A stretch of 64,000 nucleotides of DNA from JAQIBY01 sp046546095 (lineage in GTDB: Bacteria; Bacteroidota; Bacteroidia; Bacteroidales; ML635J-15). Made by a program: the position numbers and the translations under genes. Shown here in pieces: positions 16,924 to 26,265 of the stretch (the first letter of the stretch is position 1; every line of letters begins with the position of its first letter). The DNA lies in NCBI GenBank assembly GCA_046546095.1, contig JBKGYK010000001.1:1-64000 (forward strand), written 5' to 3'. Below the pieces are notes generated by a model. It saw nothing but the letters and a program-made list of their open reading frames with translations, did no database searches and was not told where the DNA came from.

Positions 16924-18373
16924 TTTTCTTTGCTTCCTTTTCTTTGCGTTCATGCTCATATTTCAGGAATTTGGGAATAAACTCCACATCAATCCGTTTG
17001 GCAACAATGCGTTTCTCATCATCCAGTATATAAATTACCGGGGTTGAATATATATCGTAATTGTTCCTGAAATTTGTACGGCCATAGGGGTCCCATACAT
17101 GGATTAATTCATCTATTTCCTTGTCATATATAAACTCAGTCCACTCTTCCTTATCAACCTGTGTATAAACTGCAAACACATCAACATTGATATCCTGCAA
17201 TGTGTCCAGGTATAATTCATGCAGACGCGGCAGAACCTTCTTACAATGTCCGCAATCGGGTTCCCAGAAAACAAGGATGGTATAATCGTTTTCCAGGGCA
17301 TGCAGAGATGCATACCTTTCATCAAAGGTTGGAACCTGCTCGATGTCAGCGGATTTTTGTCCGATGATTGTCGGTGTGATTTTTAGCACGCGCTCTTCAA
17401 TTTTTGCACGAAGGGTTGAATCTGCCCAATCCGCCTCACCGGACAAATACCAGTCTTCAGCGATGGAAACAAATACTGCATCCATGCCCATCACTTTTGA
17501 AGTTTCAAAATAATTCAGCAAATGTGAAGTCATGTATTTAAACACTTCATAATTGGCATCCTGAGCTTCGGCAATCAAATCGTGTGCAATCGGAATTACG
17601 GAGTCCGGGACAGGAGGGATAACATTTTCGAAATAAGCATCGAGTTTGGGCTCAAAAATCGGTGTTCTCAGCAATCCGGCTTCAGAAAAATCGATATTAT
17701 CAAAATAATGATCACGGTAGTATCTGTACTGAAATGCAGAATCAGACATGTTGCCTTCTTCATCACGCGGTGGATCGGGAATTTCCGGCTCGAGAATGGC
17801 ATTGATAATGGCTCCGAATAAATCTCCCTCATTTTCTTCGGCCACTTTTTCCATGTATGCTTTACGATTCTCACCAATTTCTTTCAGTTGATCCCTGATT
17901 TTTTCTCTTGCTGCCTTATCATCTTCGGGCAGGCTTTCCAATTCGCTTTGAAGTGTTCCTATTTCCTGCTGAAACTCCGCCATTTTTCTTTGGTATTCAT
18001 TGAATACTTTATTGGCAGTGGAGCCTTTTACTTTCATATTTTCAACATAGTTTTCCGTACTGGTGATAAGCTTAAACTTCTGGTCATCACCAACAAGCAA
18101 CTCAAAATATGCATTGTTTTCGGATGGCAAAACCAGGATGTAAATTCCTCTGTCCAGCGGCTCGTCTCCTTCAAATACTGCATATCCGTTTTCATCGGCC
18201 ATTACGGTATCCACAACAAATTTCTTTTTGCCGAAATGATGTCCCAGCATCATGGTGGTATCGGAAACACCATCCACCTGTACTTCAATTTTGTGTCCTT
18301 TCTGTGCAAACAGACCGCTGCTCAACAGCAGCATTGCAGCAATAATCCAGATATTACGCATCAAATGTTTCAT
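16910..18373 (-). CDS. Secreted thioredoxin-fold protein, paralogue of the downstream gene
   Basis: A 487-residue protein with a signal peptide ending LFAQ and the same layout as its downstream neighbour. A beta-rich N-terminal domain (about 28-115; EVQVDGVSDTTMMLGHHFGK) leads into a charged coiled-coil segment (about 130-190), a helical middle and a C-terminal thioredoxin-like domain with WEPDCGHC (Cys374/Cys377). The CGHC pair is the classic oxidising disulfide-isomerase type, whereas the neighbour has CDVC, so the two copies may have different redox potentials. The genes overlap by 14 bp and arose by tandem duplication. Periplasmic location is inferred from the signal peptide. Confidence 0.85.
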   Translation of the reverse strand: MKHLMRNIWIIAAMLLLSSGLFAQKGHKIEVQVDGVSDTTMMLGHHFGKKKFVVDTVMADENGYAVFEGDEPLDRGIYILVLPSENNAYFELLVGDDQKFKLITSTENYVENMKVKGSTANKVFNEYQRKMAEFQQEIGTLQSELESLPEDDKAAREKIRDQLKEIGENRKAYMEKVAEENEGDLFGAIINAILEPEIPDPPRDEEGNMSDSAFQYRYYRDHYFDNIDFSEAGLLRTPIFEPKLDAYFENVIPPVPDSVIPIAHDLIAEAQDANYEVFKYMTSHLLNYFETSKVMGMDAVFVSIAEDWYLSGEADWADSTLRAKIEERVLKITPTIIGQKSADIEQVPTFDERYASLHALENDYTILVFWEPDCGHCKKVLPRLHELYLDTLQDINVDVFAVYTQVDKEEWTEFIYDKEIDELIHVWDPYGRTNFRNNYDIYSTPVIYILDDEKRIVAKRIDVEFIPKFLKYEHERKEKEAKKNADG

Positions 18374-18428
18374 AATTGTTTTATTTATCCTTAGCTTTCA
18401 TTAATCAGTATCCAATGATACAGGTTTA

Positions 18429-18436
18429 CAAATTTA
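18429..18436 (-). promoter_or_regulatory. Candidate -7 element for the thioredoxin-like pair
   Basis: The minus strand reads TAAATTTG, an exact TAnnTTTG match 56 bp upstream of the first gene of the pair. No TTG at the expected -33 distance was seen. The rest of the 234-bp gap (18374-18607) shows nothing recognisable. Confidence 0.35.
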
Positions 18437-18607
18437 CTCTTCTTTTGTTGACTCTCCATCTTATCAAACAGAATAAATACGAGATTCATTGTTTAGTTGT
18501 ACAAAAAAACTGCCAAATTCGCTTATTTTGAAAAATTGTCATGCTAATTTCAGTAAAACCAGAAACATACATTTGTCTGTCTTGATTCAATTCCCGGCTT
18601 TTGTCTG

Positions 18608-21262
18608 TCAGATATTATCCCACCAGGATTGTCGTTTTTGCAGCTTCAGGTCTTGCAACAGGGGCGATTTAACATTGATCTGAAAACTGTAATACCGATT
18701 GTTTCCGAAAGGAACAAAAGCCAGGCTCATCTCCCAGCAATGCAGGTCCCTGTGAATTTCAATATCCGTATAACTCACTTGCTTGTTGACAAAATCATAA
18801 CCTGTATTAAAGCTAATCTTCCACTTTTTGGTCAGGCTCACATCCCCCCGGACATTTACGGTCTGGTTAATGGATTTTTCTTGATACGGTTTATTATAAT
18901 TCAGAGAATAATCAAAATTAAGGTTCCATGGCACACTGAAATCCACATATGAATGGGGATAACCGTACAAAAAATCGTGGCTTTGATTATCTTCCTTGCC
19001 ATTATCGGCGCTGAAACCAATTCCCATGCTGATGCTTGCCCTGGTTAGCCTGAGCAACTTACCTGATTCATTGACCTCAAGTTCATTTACTCTTTTGCTG
19101 TTGCCGCTGGAATCGGTATAATAAGCATAAGGATCCATGGTAGAACTGGCATTTATATTGAGTTTGCCAATTCGTGTTCTTCCCCGGACAGAAACAGGAG
19201 CCCAGTTCAGAGAGTCTGCCATAATATTATAATTGGTGCTTAGGTTAAAACTCTCCAGCAAGGCAATGTTTCTTTCATTTTTGGTAGTATCATCAGGATT
19301 GTCAACTTTGATATCCAGCTTATTGTTCAGTGAAAAATTGACAGAGCCGCTGCCACCGGATGGCGGAGAGCCAAAAACCCCGCCTTCAAAGCGGGAATAC
19401 GTTGATCTGACTGTGTCATATTGTCCGGTAAAATCATTGTACCTGATTTCAGAGATATAGTCCTCGTAAAATCCATATTTATCATCAGAAAAATCGGGCA
19501 GATAAGCATAGGCTACACTTGGTGTGATGATGTGTCTCATGGCTTTTATTCTGTCAGATTTAAACTCAAACAATCCGTATATTTTTGTTGACAGGTTGGC
19601 TCCTGCGCGATAATCCCACGCTCTTACAAAGCCGGACTGTTGATCACTAACAACCCCACCATAAGTAGAATCTTCAGGATTGTACAAATTCTCATCATAA
19701 TATTTATTGGTTTCTTCAAAATACCATCGCTCTGTGTAAGTAAAGCTTGGAGAGAGTGTAAAATGCTTCAGCAATTTAAAACTTGTGTTGACCGGAACAT
19801 TGTGTTTAATACCATTGTTAAACTGATCGAAGGAAGACTGGAAAATTGAATCCTCATGTGCTGAGATGCGGTTGGTTCCGGACATAGAATAGCTTACCCC
19901 GATTTTTTCATAAAATCTTTGCTTTCCGGAAGCTTCCTTTCTTTTCAGGGGATATATCCGGCTCATATTAAAACTCAGTTCAGGCAGGGTCATACTAACA
20001 GAGCTGTCCCTGGCATTTTGATTGTGCAGCAACGAAAGATTCAGAGAAAATGGTGTGTTAGGCCAGTTTTTGCTGAAGTTTACGCTGGATGTTTTTGTAT
20101 TGTTCAGCCGGTTACGTGCATTGTATGTATTGTACCGGTCATAAGCGCTGGAGCTCATATCCACACTGGCACTAAAATTTATGCTCGGATGTGCTTTGGG
20201 GTCCTGCTGGTGCTTCCATTGAAATTTATACATACGGTTTGTGCCGTAATCCTCAAGGCCGCGGTAACCCAAAACATTTTTATTATAATTGAAACCAAGT
20301 CTGCCACTCATTTTGTAACGCACTTTATAGTTGGTGGCCACACGAGCCTCCCAGCTCCCTTTGGAATAAATCCCGCCGGTGAGCAGCAGATCAAGATAAT
20401 CGTTGATGGCAAAATAATACCCTCCGTTTCTCAGAAAGAATCCGCGACGTTGCTCCTCACCATATTCAGGAATCACCACTCCGGATGTAGCCCCTTTTTT
20501 GTTTGGAAAAAAACCAAAAGGAATGCCCAGGGGAGTTGGAATATCTTCAAGCACAAGAAAAGCGGGTCCTGCTACAATTTTATCATCCGGAATTACCTTG
20601 GCTTTTGATATCTTAAAGTAAAAGTGCGGATGGTCAAGGTCGCAGGTGGTAAATCTTCCATCTATCATATGGACGGATTTGTCCTGCTGTCGTTTTGTTA
20701 ACCCACCGTGCATGTAGCTGCCATCCAGCTCTGTTGTAACTTCTTTTATGATACCACGTTTCGAATCAAAATTATACCGGATGGTATCGGCTTCAAAAGT
20801 CTCATCAGCCTGACTAAACACAGGTTTTCCGACTGTATTACCGGATGAATCCTGCAATCCATAAGCCAGGACTTCTTTTTTCTCAAGGTCTACACGGATA
20901 AAATCGGCATTCAATTGTATATCATCATAGGTAATTTCGGCTTCCTTGTACAGATAAACCAGCTTTTTCTGCACATACATAATGTTGCTGTCAACAGCAT
21001 GATAATAAACGGGATAATCAAGGCTTTCTGCTGTACTTTTTTTCTCAATGCTGTCACTTTTTGTACTGTCGGCAGATAAACTATCAGAAGAAATGCTGTC
21101 ATTAAGAGGGGTTATTTCGGTAGTATCCGGAAAAGGAACATTGCCAAAAACACTTGCCGGGGCGGGATAAAAAGCAGCAAAAACCTGATTCAGACACGCA
21201 GTCAGCAGTAATGCACTACCCATTGTTAACAAGCTTTTTATTATTTTTTCAAATATCTTCAC
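18608..21262 (-). CDS. lptD: LPS-assembly outer membrane protein LptD
   Basis: Outer membrane beta-barrel that inserts lipopolysaccharide at the cell surface as the end point of the Lpt bridge. The 884-residue protein has an N-terminal signal segment, a Ser/Asp-rich linker (about 45-80), a periplasmic OstA-like beta-jellyroll (about 85-215; LVYLYKEAEITYDDIQLNAD) and a barrel. The barrel carries the family signature DIPTPLGIPFGFFPN and then many alternating aromatic strands. It matches the Bacteroidota-type LptD. Translation probably starts at a GTG (21262), giving a Lys-rich signal-peptide n-region; an ATG at 21223 is the alternative. It is divergent from a peptidoglycan amidase. Confidence 0.9.
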   Translation of the reverse strand: MKIFEKIIKSLLTMGSALLLTACLNQVFAAFYPAPASVFGNVPFPDTTEITPLNDSISSDSLSADSTKSDSIEKKSTAESLDYPVYYHAVDSNIMYVQKKLVYLYKEAEITYDDIQLNADFIRVDLEKKEVLAYGLQDSSGNTVGKPVFSQADETFEADTIRYNFDSKRGIIKEVTTELDGSYMHGGLTKRQQDKSVHMIDGRFTTCDLDHPHFYFKISKAKVIPDDKIVAGPAFLVLEDIPTPLGIPFGFFPNKKGATSGVVIPEYGEEQRRGFFLRNGGYYFAINDYLDLLLTGGIYSKGSWEARVATNYKVRYKMSGRLGFNYNKNVLGYRGLEDYGTNRMYKFQWKHQQDPKAHPSINFSASVDMSSSAYDRYNTYNARNRLNNTKTSSVNFSKNWPNTPFSLNLSLLHNQNARDSSVSMTLPELSFNMSRIYPLKRKEASGKQRFYEKIGVSYSMSGTNRISAHEDSIFQSSFDQFNNGIKHNVPVNTSFKLLKHFTLSPSFTYTERWYFEETNKYYDENLYNPEDSTYGGVVSDQQSGFVRAWDYRAGANLSTKIYGLFEFKSDRIKAMRHIITPSVAYAYLPDFSDDKYGFYEDYISEIRYNDFTGQYDTVRSTYSRFEGGVFGSPPSGGSGSVNFSLNNKLDIKVDNPDDTTKNERNIALLESFNLSTNYNIMADSLNWAPVSVRGRTRIGKLNINASSTMDPYAYYTDSSGNSKRVNELEVNESGKLLRLTRASISMGIGFSADNGKEDNQSHDFLYGYPHSYVDFSVPWNLNFDYSLNYNKPYQEKSINQTVNVRGDVSLTKKWKISFNTGYDFVNKQVSYTDIEIHRDLHCWEMSLAFVPFGNNRYYSFQINVKSPLLQDLKLQKRQSWWDNI

Positions 21263-21298
21263 CTAATTGGCCTTGTTTTTGTATTTTTAAATCTGGTT

Positions 21299-21306
21299 CA
21301 AAACTA
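21299..21306 (-). promoter_or_regulatory. Candidate -7 element of lptD
   Basis: The minus strand reads TAGTTTTG, an exact TAnnTTTG match 36 bp upstream of the lptD GTG within the short divergent gap. The closest TTG upstream is 24 nt away, so the -33 element is uncertain. Confidence 0.35.
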
Positions 21307-21323
21307 ATTAAAATATTGCATTC

Positions 21324-22544
21324 ATGACAGCAATGCAGGCTATGAAAAAACAATTAAGAAGAACGCTTTGGCTGGCAGGTTTATTTTGCCTTCCAATCTT
21401 AATGAGCGCGCAAAACTCATCCGATGATATTAAAATCCGGAAAGTTTGCATTGACCCCGGACATGGTGGTAGAGACCCCGGTGCTGTGGGCTCCTTTTCC
21501 TATGAGAAGGATCTTGTTCTTGATATGGCCCTGAAACTGGGCGGGTATATTGAAGAACATTTTCCTGATGTAGAAGTTATTTATACAAGAAAAACAGACA
21601 AATTTGTCAAGTTATATGAGCGGGCAAAAATTGCCAACGATGCAAATGCTGACCTTTTTATCAGCATACACATCAATGCAGCAGGTTCTCCCAGGGCATA
21701 CGGCACCGAAACATTTGCCATGGGCCTTGACAAATCCGAAGCCAATCTGGCCATAGCAAAAAAAGAAAATGCAGTGATTCTCAAAGAGGAAAATTACGAG
21801 GAAAATTACGAAGGTTTTGATCCAACCAGCCCTGAGTCTCATATCATGTTCAGCATGTTTCAAAATGCTTACCTGGATCAGAGTCTGAACCTTGCAGCCA
21901 TCGTACAGGATCAGTTCAGGGAAAGGGTAGGCCGGTTTGACCGGGGCGTAAAACAGGCAAACTTCTGGGTTTTATACAAAGTTGCCATGCCCAGTATTCT
22001 GATTGAAGCAGGGTTTATTTCCAATCCTGAAGAAGAAAAGTTCCTCAATACAGAAAACGGAATCACCTACATGTCATCAGCAATTTTCAGAGCTTTCAAA
22101 GAGTATAAGAAAGCCTTTGAGGCCGATAATCTGCTGGCAGGTGATGAGATCGATGACTTGATAGGTGAAAATCCTCAGGAAGATACATTGGAAGAAACGG
22201 ATAGTCTGACAGAAGAAACAAACAAACACAGTGAAGCTGATTCCTCTGGATTACCAAGCTATCCGCCATCAGACAATGAAGATGAAATCTGTTTCAGGGT
22301 ACAAATTGGCACAAGCAGCAAAGCCATACAAAATCCGGATAAAGATTTCCCCGGAATTGATGATTTCTGGCAATATAAACACAACGGCAGCTACAAACAT
22401 ACTGCAGGAAAAACAACTGATTACCTGGAAATTATTGAGTTACAAAAAGAATTAAAATCTCAATATAAAGGTTGCTTTATCGTTGCATTTAAAAATAAAG
22501 AACGGATAAGTGTACGTGAAGCAATAGAAGCATTAAACAAATAA
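21324..22544 (+). CDS. N-acetylmuramoyl-L-alanine amidase with C-terminal SPOR-like region
   Basis: Periplasmic zinc amidase that cleaves stem peptides from peptidoglycan glycan strands, typically during cell separation. A signal peptide (ending LMSAQ) is followed by an Amidase_3 catalytic domain (about 38-250). Ligand and catalytic motifs are IDPGHGGRDPGAVG, KDLVLDMAL, FISIHINA and ILIEAGFIS. An acidic linker (about 270-310) leads to a C-terminal region (about 325-406; CFRVQIGTSSK...) resembling a SPOR peptidoglycan-binding fold. Alternative start ATGs lie at 21333 and 21342. It is followed after 2 bp by the MCE gene and so probably shares its transcript. Confidence 0.93.
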   Translation: MTAMQAMKKQLRRTLWLAGLFCLPILMSAQNSSDDIKIRKVCIDPGHGGRDPGAVGSFSYEKDLVLDMALKLGGYIEEHFPDVEVIYTRKTDKFVKLYERAKIANDANADLFISIHINAAGSPRAYGTETFAMGLDKSEANLAIAKKENAVILKEENYEENYEGFDPTSPESHIMFSMFQNAYLDQSLNLAAIVQDQFRERVGRFDRGVKQANFWVLYKVAMPSILIEAGFISNPEEEKFLNTENGITYMSSAIFRAFKEYKKAFEADNLLAGDEIDDLIGENPQEDTLEETDSLTEETNKHSEADSSGLPSYPPSDNEDEICFRVQIGTSSKAIQNPDKDFPGIDDFWQYKHNGSYKHTAGKTTDYLEIIELQKELKSQYKGCFIVAFKNKERISVREAIEALNK

Positions 22545-22546
22545 TT

Positions 22547-23593
22547 ATGGCAAAAAACCTGAGTCGAAAATATACACTCACCGGTATCCTTGTTGTTTTG
22601 ATACTGGGTTTCAGCTACTGGGGATTTAATTTTCTGAAAGGCAATGACCTCTTTGATGAGCAGGATACTTTTCATGTTGTTTATCAACAGGTAGAGGGAT
22701 TGAATGTATCCTCTCCGGTAACAATGAATGGCTATGAAATCGGGAACGTAAGCGATATATCCTTCATACCCAATACACAAGGCAAACTCATTGTGAGCAT
22801 CAACCTGGATAATGAATACCAGATTCCGGATTCTTCCATCGCGAGGATTTACAGCAAGGATTTGATGGGAACCAAGGCCATTGCAATTGAGCGGAGCGGC
22901 AAACAAGCACTCCACAACTCTGGCGACACACTGATAGGAAAAACAGAAGAAAGCCTCCGGGACCAGGTAAGCATGCAAATGCTGCCAATCAAAAATCAGG
23001 CTGAGGAACTCATGAAAGAAATGCGAACGGCCATAGAAGTAGTAGGATACATCTTTAATGAAGAAACACAAAGCAACCTGAAAAACAGCTTTTCAAGCAT
23101 CAAACGTACAGTAGGATATCTGGAATCCTCCACCCAGAACCTGGATTCACTTATGACTCAGGAAAAAAGCCGCATCGCATTGATACTTGCCAATATTGAC
23201 CGGATCACGGCAAATCTGAACGAAAACGGTGAGCAAATCAGCAACACAATAAATAATCTTTCTGAAATTTCTGACAGTCTGAAAGCTGTCAACATGAAAC
23301 AAACCATGGCTGATGTAAATCACAGTTTACAGAACATGGCAGAAATCACTGATAAAATTAACAATGGTGAAGGAAGTCTGGGCCTGCTCATCAACAACGA
23401 TTCCCTGTATAACGAGCTGCAGCGGGCCAGTTACAATCTTGACCGGCTGGTATGGGACATGCGTGCCAATCCTGAGCGCTATATCAAACTCAGGCTTTTC
23501 GATCTGCGACGCGATGTACAGGTGATTGATGAGTCTATGCTCAATAAAAGGGACAAAAAACGCCTGGAAAAGAAAAGAGAAAGAATGGAATAA
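22547..23593 (+). CDS. MCE/MlaD-family lipid transport protein
   Basis: Inner-membrane-anchored MCE protein that presumably carries phospholipid between inner and outer membranes with an MlaE/MlaF-type ABC transporter encoded elsewhere. One N-terminal transmembrane helix (about 12-28) precedes a single MCE domain (about 37-115; VVYQQVEGLNVSSPVTMNGYEIGNV). A long helical coiled-coil tail (about 140-300) and a basic C-terminus follow. The 348-residue length matches single-MCE Bacteroidota proteins. It starts 2 bp after the amidase stop. No permease or ATPase genes are adjacent. Confidence 0.9.
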   Translation: MAKNLSRKYTLTGILVVLILGFSYWGFNFLKGNDLFDEQDTFHVVYQQVEGLNVSSPVTMNGYEIGNVSDISFIPNTQGKLIVSINLDNEYQIPDSSIARIYSKDLMGTKAIAIERSGKQALHNSGDTLIGKTEESLRDQVSMQMLPIKNQAEELMKEMRTAIEVVGYIFNEETQSNLKNSFSSIKRTVGYLESSTQNLDSLMTQEKSRIALILANIDRITANLNENGEQISNTINNLSEISDSLKAVNMKQTMADVNHSLQNMAEITDKINNGEGSLGLLINNDSLYNELQRASYNLDRLVWDMRANPERYIKLRLFDLRRDVQVIDESMLNKRDKKRLEKKRERME

Positions 23594-24727
23594 TTACTTT
23601 TCAGCTTTCTTCTTTTTCCATATTTCATAACTAAGCAACAAATTAAAATTCAGCGCTGTCTTTCCATGGGCACGGATGCTCATACCCATGGTAAAACTCT
23701 CTGTCAGACCATAAGTGAAGCTATAGCGCTGAAAAAAATGCTTATCCTGGTAATCTGTTCCGTAATAAGGTGCATACATATAGGTACCCCAGTGTTGAGA
23801 AAAGACAAAATCACCCAAAATAAGTTCATGCCCTGCAAGGAATGACAACTCCCGGTAATCAACCGGCAGGTTTTCCTGTTCCATCTGCTGCTTTCGCCTG
23901 TAATTGGCATGTCCTTCCAGACCCAGGGAAAACCCGTTAAGTCGAGATACCCGTTTGCCTGCCAGTATCATTGCCCCAATGGCAGGTTTCCCGTCCTTAA
24001 TGGCATCAGAGCCTTCGCTTTTGTACATGCTTCCATATAAAGATGCCGTCAGAGTGAGCAAATTATGCCAGGCAGGCTGCTCAGAAACATCCGGAAATAT
24101 CACAGGATCAAATGTATAACCGGCACCCAGACCAAAAACAGGAAAATTCAGGCCCTTATTTGGCTCTTTGATTCCAATGTTGGAAATATGATTGTATTTT
24201 GCATATGCCATGATAAACCAATTTTTGTTGATGTATCTGCTCAAATACAGGTCCAGATGTGTCAATATACTCAGATGAGAACTGATAAAAAGATTTGCAG
24301 GATTGCTGTTTTCGTCATATACTTTACTGACATAAGATGCTCCAAGACCAACACGCAAGGACAGGAGAACAAAGCCCCGGTAATTTATAAAGGGTTCTGC
24401 AAAAACAATCACTGATGTTGAACTTCCCAAAACCTGTGGATAATCAAAATTCACATGCATCAATGATACACCTGCTTTACTGAGTGGTTCACGCAAACTA
24501 TGGTCAGGCCTTGCCAACAAATGAAATCCGGCTTCGATTTCCGTTCCAAAGGGATGTGCAGAACCAACATCTACAAGACTGCGGGAATGAGGGACAACAA
24601 AACCATAGTGTGGTTTCAAACCCACATAAAACGGATTATTGCTTCTCTCCTGCCCCAACACAACAAAGGATATCAGAAAAAACAGAGAAAAAACAAGACC
24701 GTATTTATGTTTTGAACATAAGAACAT
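23594..24727 (-). CDS. PagL-like lipid A 3-O-deacylase / acyloxyacyl hydrolase family protein
   Basis: Predicted outer-membrane barrel of 377 residues with a signal peptide (start MFLCSKHKYG, ending VVLGQ). The diagnostic stretch YNHISNIGIKEPNKGLNF resembles the His-Ser catalytic motif of PagL lipid A deacylases. The family removes the 3-position acyl chain of lipid A. An in-frame start at 24799 would add 24 hydrophobic residues before the signal peptide, so the ATG at 24727 was preferred. The gene ends immediately next to the MCE gene stop (convergent, no gap). The neighbourhood with LptD and MCE supports an envelope-lipid role. Confidence 0.75.
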   Translation of the reverse strand: MFLCSKHKYGLVFSLFFLISFVVLGQERSNNPFYVGLKPHYGFVVPHSRSLVDVGSAHPFGTEIEAGFHLLARPDHSLREPLSKAGVSLMHVNFDYPQVLGSSTSVIVFAEPFINYRGFVLLSLRVGLGASYVSKVYDENSNPANLFISSHLSILTHLDLYLSRYINKNWFIMAYAKYNHISNIGIKEPNKGLNFPVFGLGAGYTFDPVIFPDVSEQPAWHNLLTLTASLYGSMYKSEGSDAIKDGKPAIGAMILAGKRVSRLNGFSLGLEGHANYRRKQQMEQENLPVDYRELSFLAGHELILGDFVFSQHWGTYMYAPYYGTDYQDKHFFQRYSFTYGLTESFTMGMSIRAHGKTALNFNLLLSYEIWKKKKAEK

Positions 24728-24849
24728 CACATAATAAAAATATAAAAACCACAGATTCAAGGCAAATAATACGGATATTTTATTAAACAAATCGCTCATT
24801 TGACTGTCATATAATTATCAAATTACAAGCAAACAAATCAAATACTGAG

Positions 24850-26253
24850 ATGATTAATTATACCGGAACCTATACAGACCAATACCAGCTCACGATGGCG
24901 CAAGCCTACTTCAAACAAGGCAAAGCCGATGATAAAGCTGTATTTGATTACTTTTTCAGAAAATTGCCTTTTGATAGTGGCTATGCCGTTTTTGCAGGCC
25001 TTAATGATTTGCTTGATATACTGGAACAACTCCATTTTGATAAAAAAGAAATTGACTACCTGAAAGGTTTGGGGTTTTCAGATGACTTTCTCGACTTTCT
25101 GAAAAATTTTCGATTCCGCGGCAAGATATTCAGCAGCAGCGAGGGTGATATCGTCTTCCCTACCAGGCCTGTGCTGCAGGTAGAGGCCACAATAATCGAA
25201 GCTCAGTTAATTGAAACTCTCCTGCTGAATGTTCTGAATTTTCAAACCCTCATTGCCACCAAAGCAAGCAGAATGAAATTGATAGCCGGTGAAAAACAAC
25301 TCGTTGATTTTGGTTTACGCAGAGCCCAGGCTGCAGGTGGGTATTATGCCAGCAAGGCAGCAGTGGCAGGTGGTTTTAACGCCACAAGCAATGTCCGTGC
25401 CGGCATGGATTTCAATATCCCCGTATCCGGCACCATGGCTCACAGCTTTATCCAGTCCTATGATGACGAGCTCAGTGCTTTCCGCGCTTATGCCGCTTCC
25501 TATCCGGATGACTGTGTGCTGCTTGTAGATACCTATGATACACTAAAAAGTGGTGTTCCCAATGCCATCAAAACAGGAAAAGAGCTGGAGAAAAAGGGAC
25601 ACAAACTTAAAGGCATCCGTCTGGACAGTGGTGACCTGGCCTATATGGCAAAAGAAAGTCGAAGACAACTTGATGAAGCCGGCCTGGATTATGTGAAAAT
25701 TGCTGCATCCAACCAACTGGATGAACAGGTTATCAAAAGCCTGATGGAACAAAATGCACCCATTGATTTTTTTGGTGTAGGAACCAGTCTGGTCACAGGG
25801 AATCCTGACGCTGCACTTGACGGTGTGTACAAATTATCATACGCCGGAGGAAAACCACGGCTTAAACTCTCAGAAAATGTAGAGAAAATCACTCTGCCAC
25901 ATAAGAAACAAGTATACCGCCTTATCGGTACTGATGGCAATTTTTTGGGTGGAGACCTTGTCAGTCTGAGAGATGAAGAAGATATTGAAGAGATGTTTCA
26001 TCCACATATCAGGGATAAAAGTATGAATACTGAAAACTGTCAAAAAGAAGCACTTCTGAAACCGGTGATGGAACATGGCAAACGACTCAAAGCCGGAGAG
26101 CGACTGGATGAGATTGCAGAATTCAGCCAGTCACAATTAAAAAAATTGCCCGATGAGTATAAACGTTTTACCAATCCGCATATATACAAAATTGGCATAA
26201 GTAAAGCTTTGCAGAAAGAACGCAATAAACTCATAGAAGCACACAATCAATAA
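24850..26253 (+). CDS. pncB: Nicotinate phosphoribosyltransferase
   Basis: Converts nicotinate and PRPP to nicotinate mononucleotide, using ATP, in the Preiss-Handler NAD salvage pathway. The 467-residue protein shows the N-terminal TDQYQLTMAQAYF, the FGLRRAQ loop, and GTMAHSFIQSY containing the His that is phosphorylated in this family. LVDTYDTLKSGVPNAI and the GIRLDSGDL motif of the phosphoribosyl site follow. The ATG at 24850 fits the family N-terminus. The gene is followed after 12 bp by pncA, which makes its substrate, so the two form a functional unit. Confidence 0.97.
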   Translation: MINYTGTYTDQYQLTMAQAYFKQGKADDKAVFDYFFRKLPFDSGYAVFAGLNDLLDILEQLHFDKKEIDYLKGLGFSDDFLDFLKNFRFRGKIFSSSEGDIVFPTRPVLQVEATIIEAQLIETLLLNVLNFQTLIATKASRMKLIAGEKQLVDFGLRRAQAAGGYYASKAAVAGGFNATSNVRAGMDFNIPVSGTMAHSFIQSYDDELSAFRAYAASYPDDCVLLVDTYDTLKSGVPNAIKTGKELEKKGHKLKGIRLDSGDLAYMAKESRRQLDEAGLDYVKIAASNQLDEQVIKSLMEQNAPIDFFGVGTSLVTGNPDAALDGVYKLSYAGGKPRLKLSENVEKITLPHKKQVYRLIGTDGNFLGGDLVSLRDEEDIEEMFHPHIRDKSMNTENCQKEALLKPVMEHGKRLKAGERLDEIAEFSQSQLKKLPDEYKRFTNPHIYKIGISKALQKERNKLIEAHNQ

Positions 26254-26265
26254 AAAGTAAACTGT

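Noticed and set aside
19919..20608. 229-codon plus-strand open frame inside lptD
   Set aside because: Antisense to conserved LptD barrel sequence; the product is Cys/Ile-rich without a plausible fold.
22460..23071. 203-codon minus-strand open frame across the amidase/MCE junction
   Set aside because: It overlaps two well-supported genes on the other strand and has no domain or start signal.
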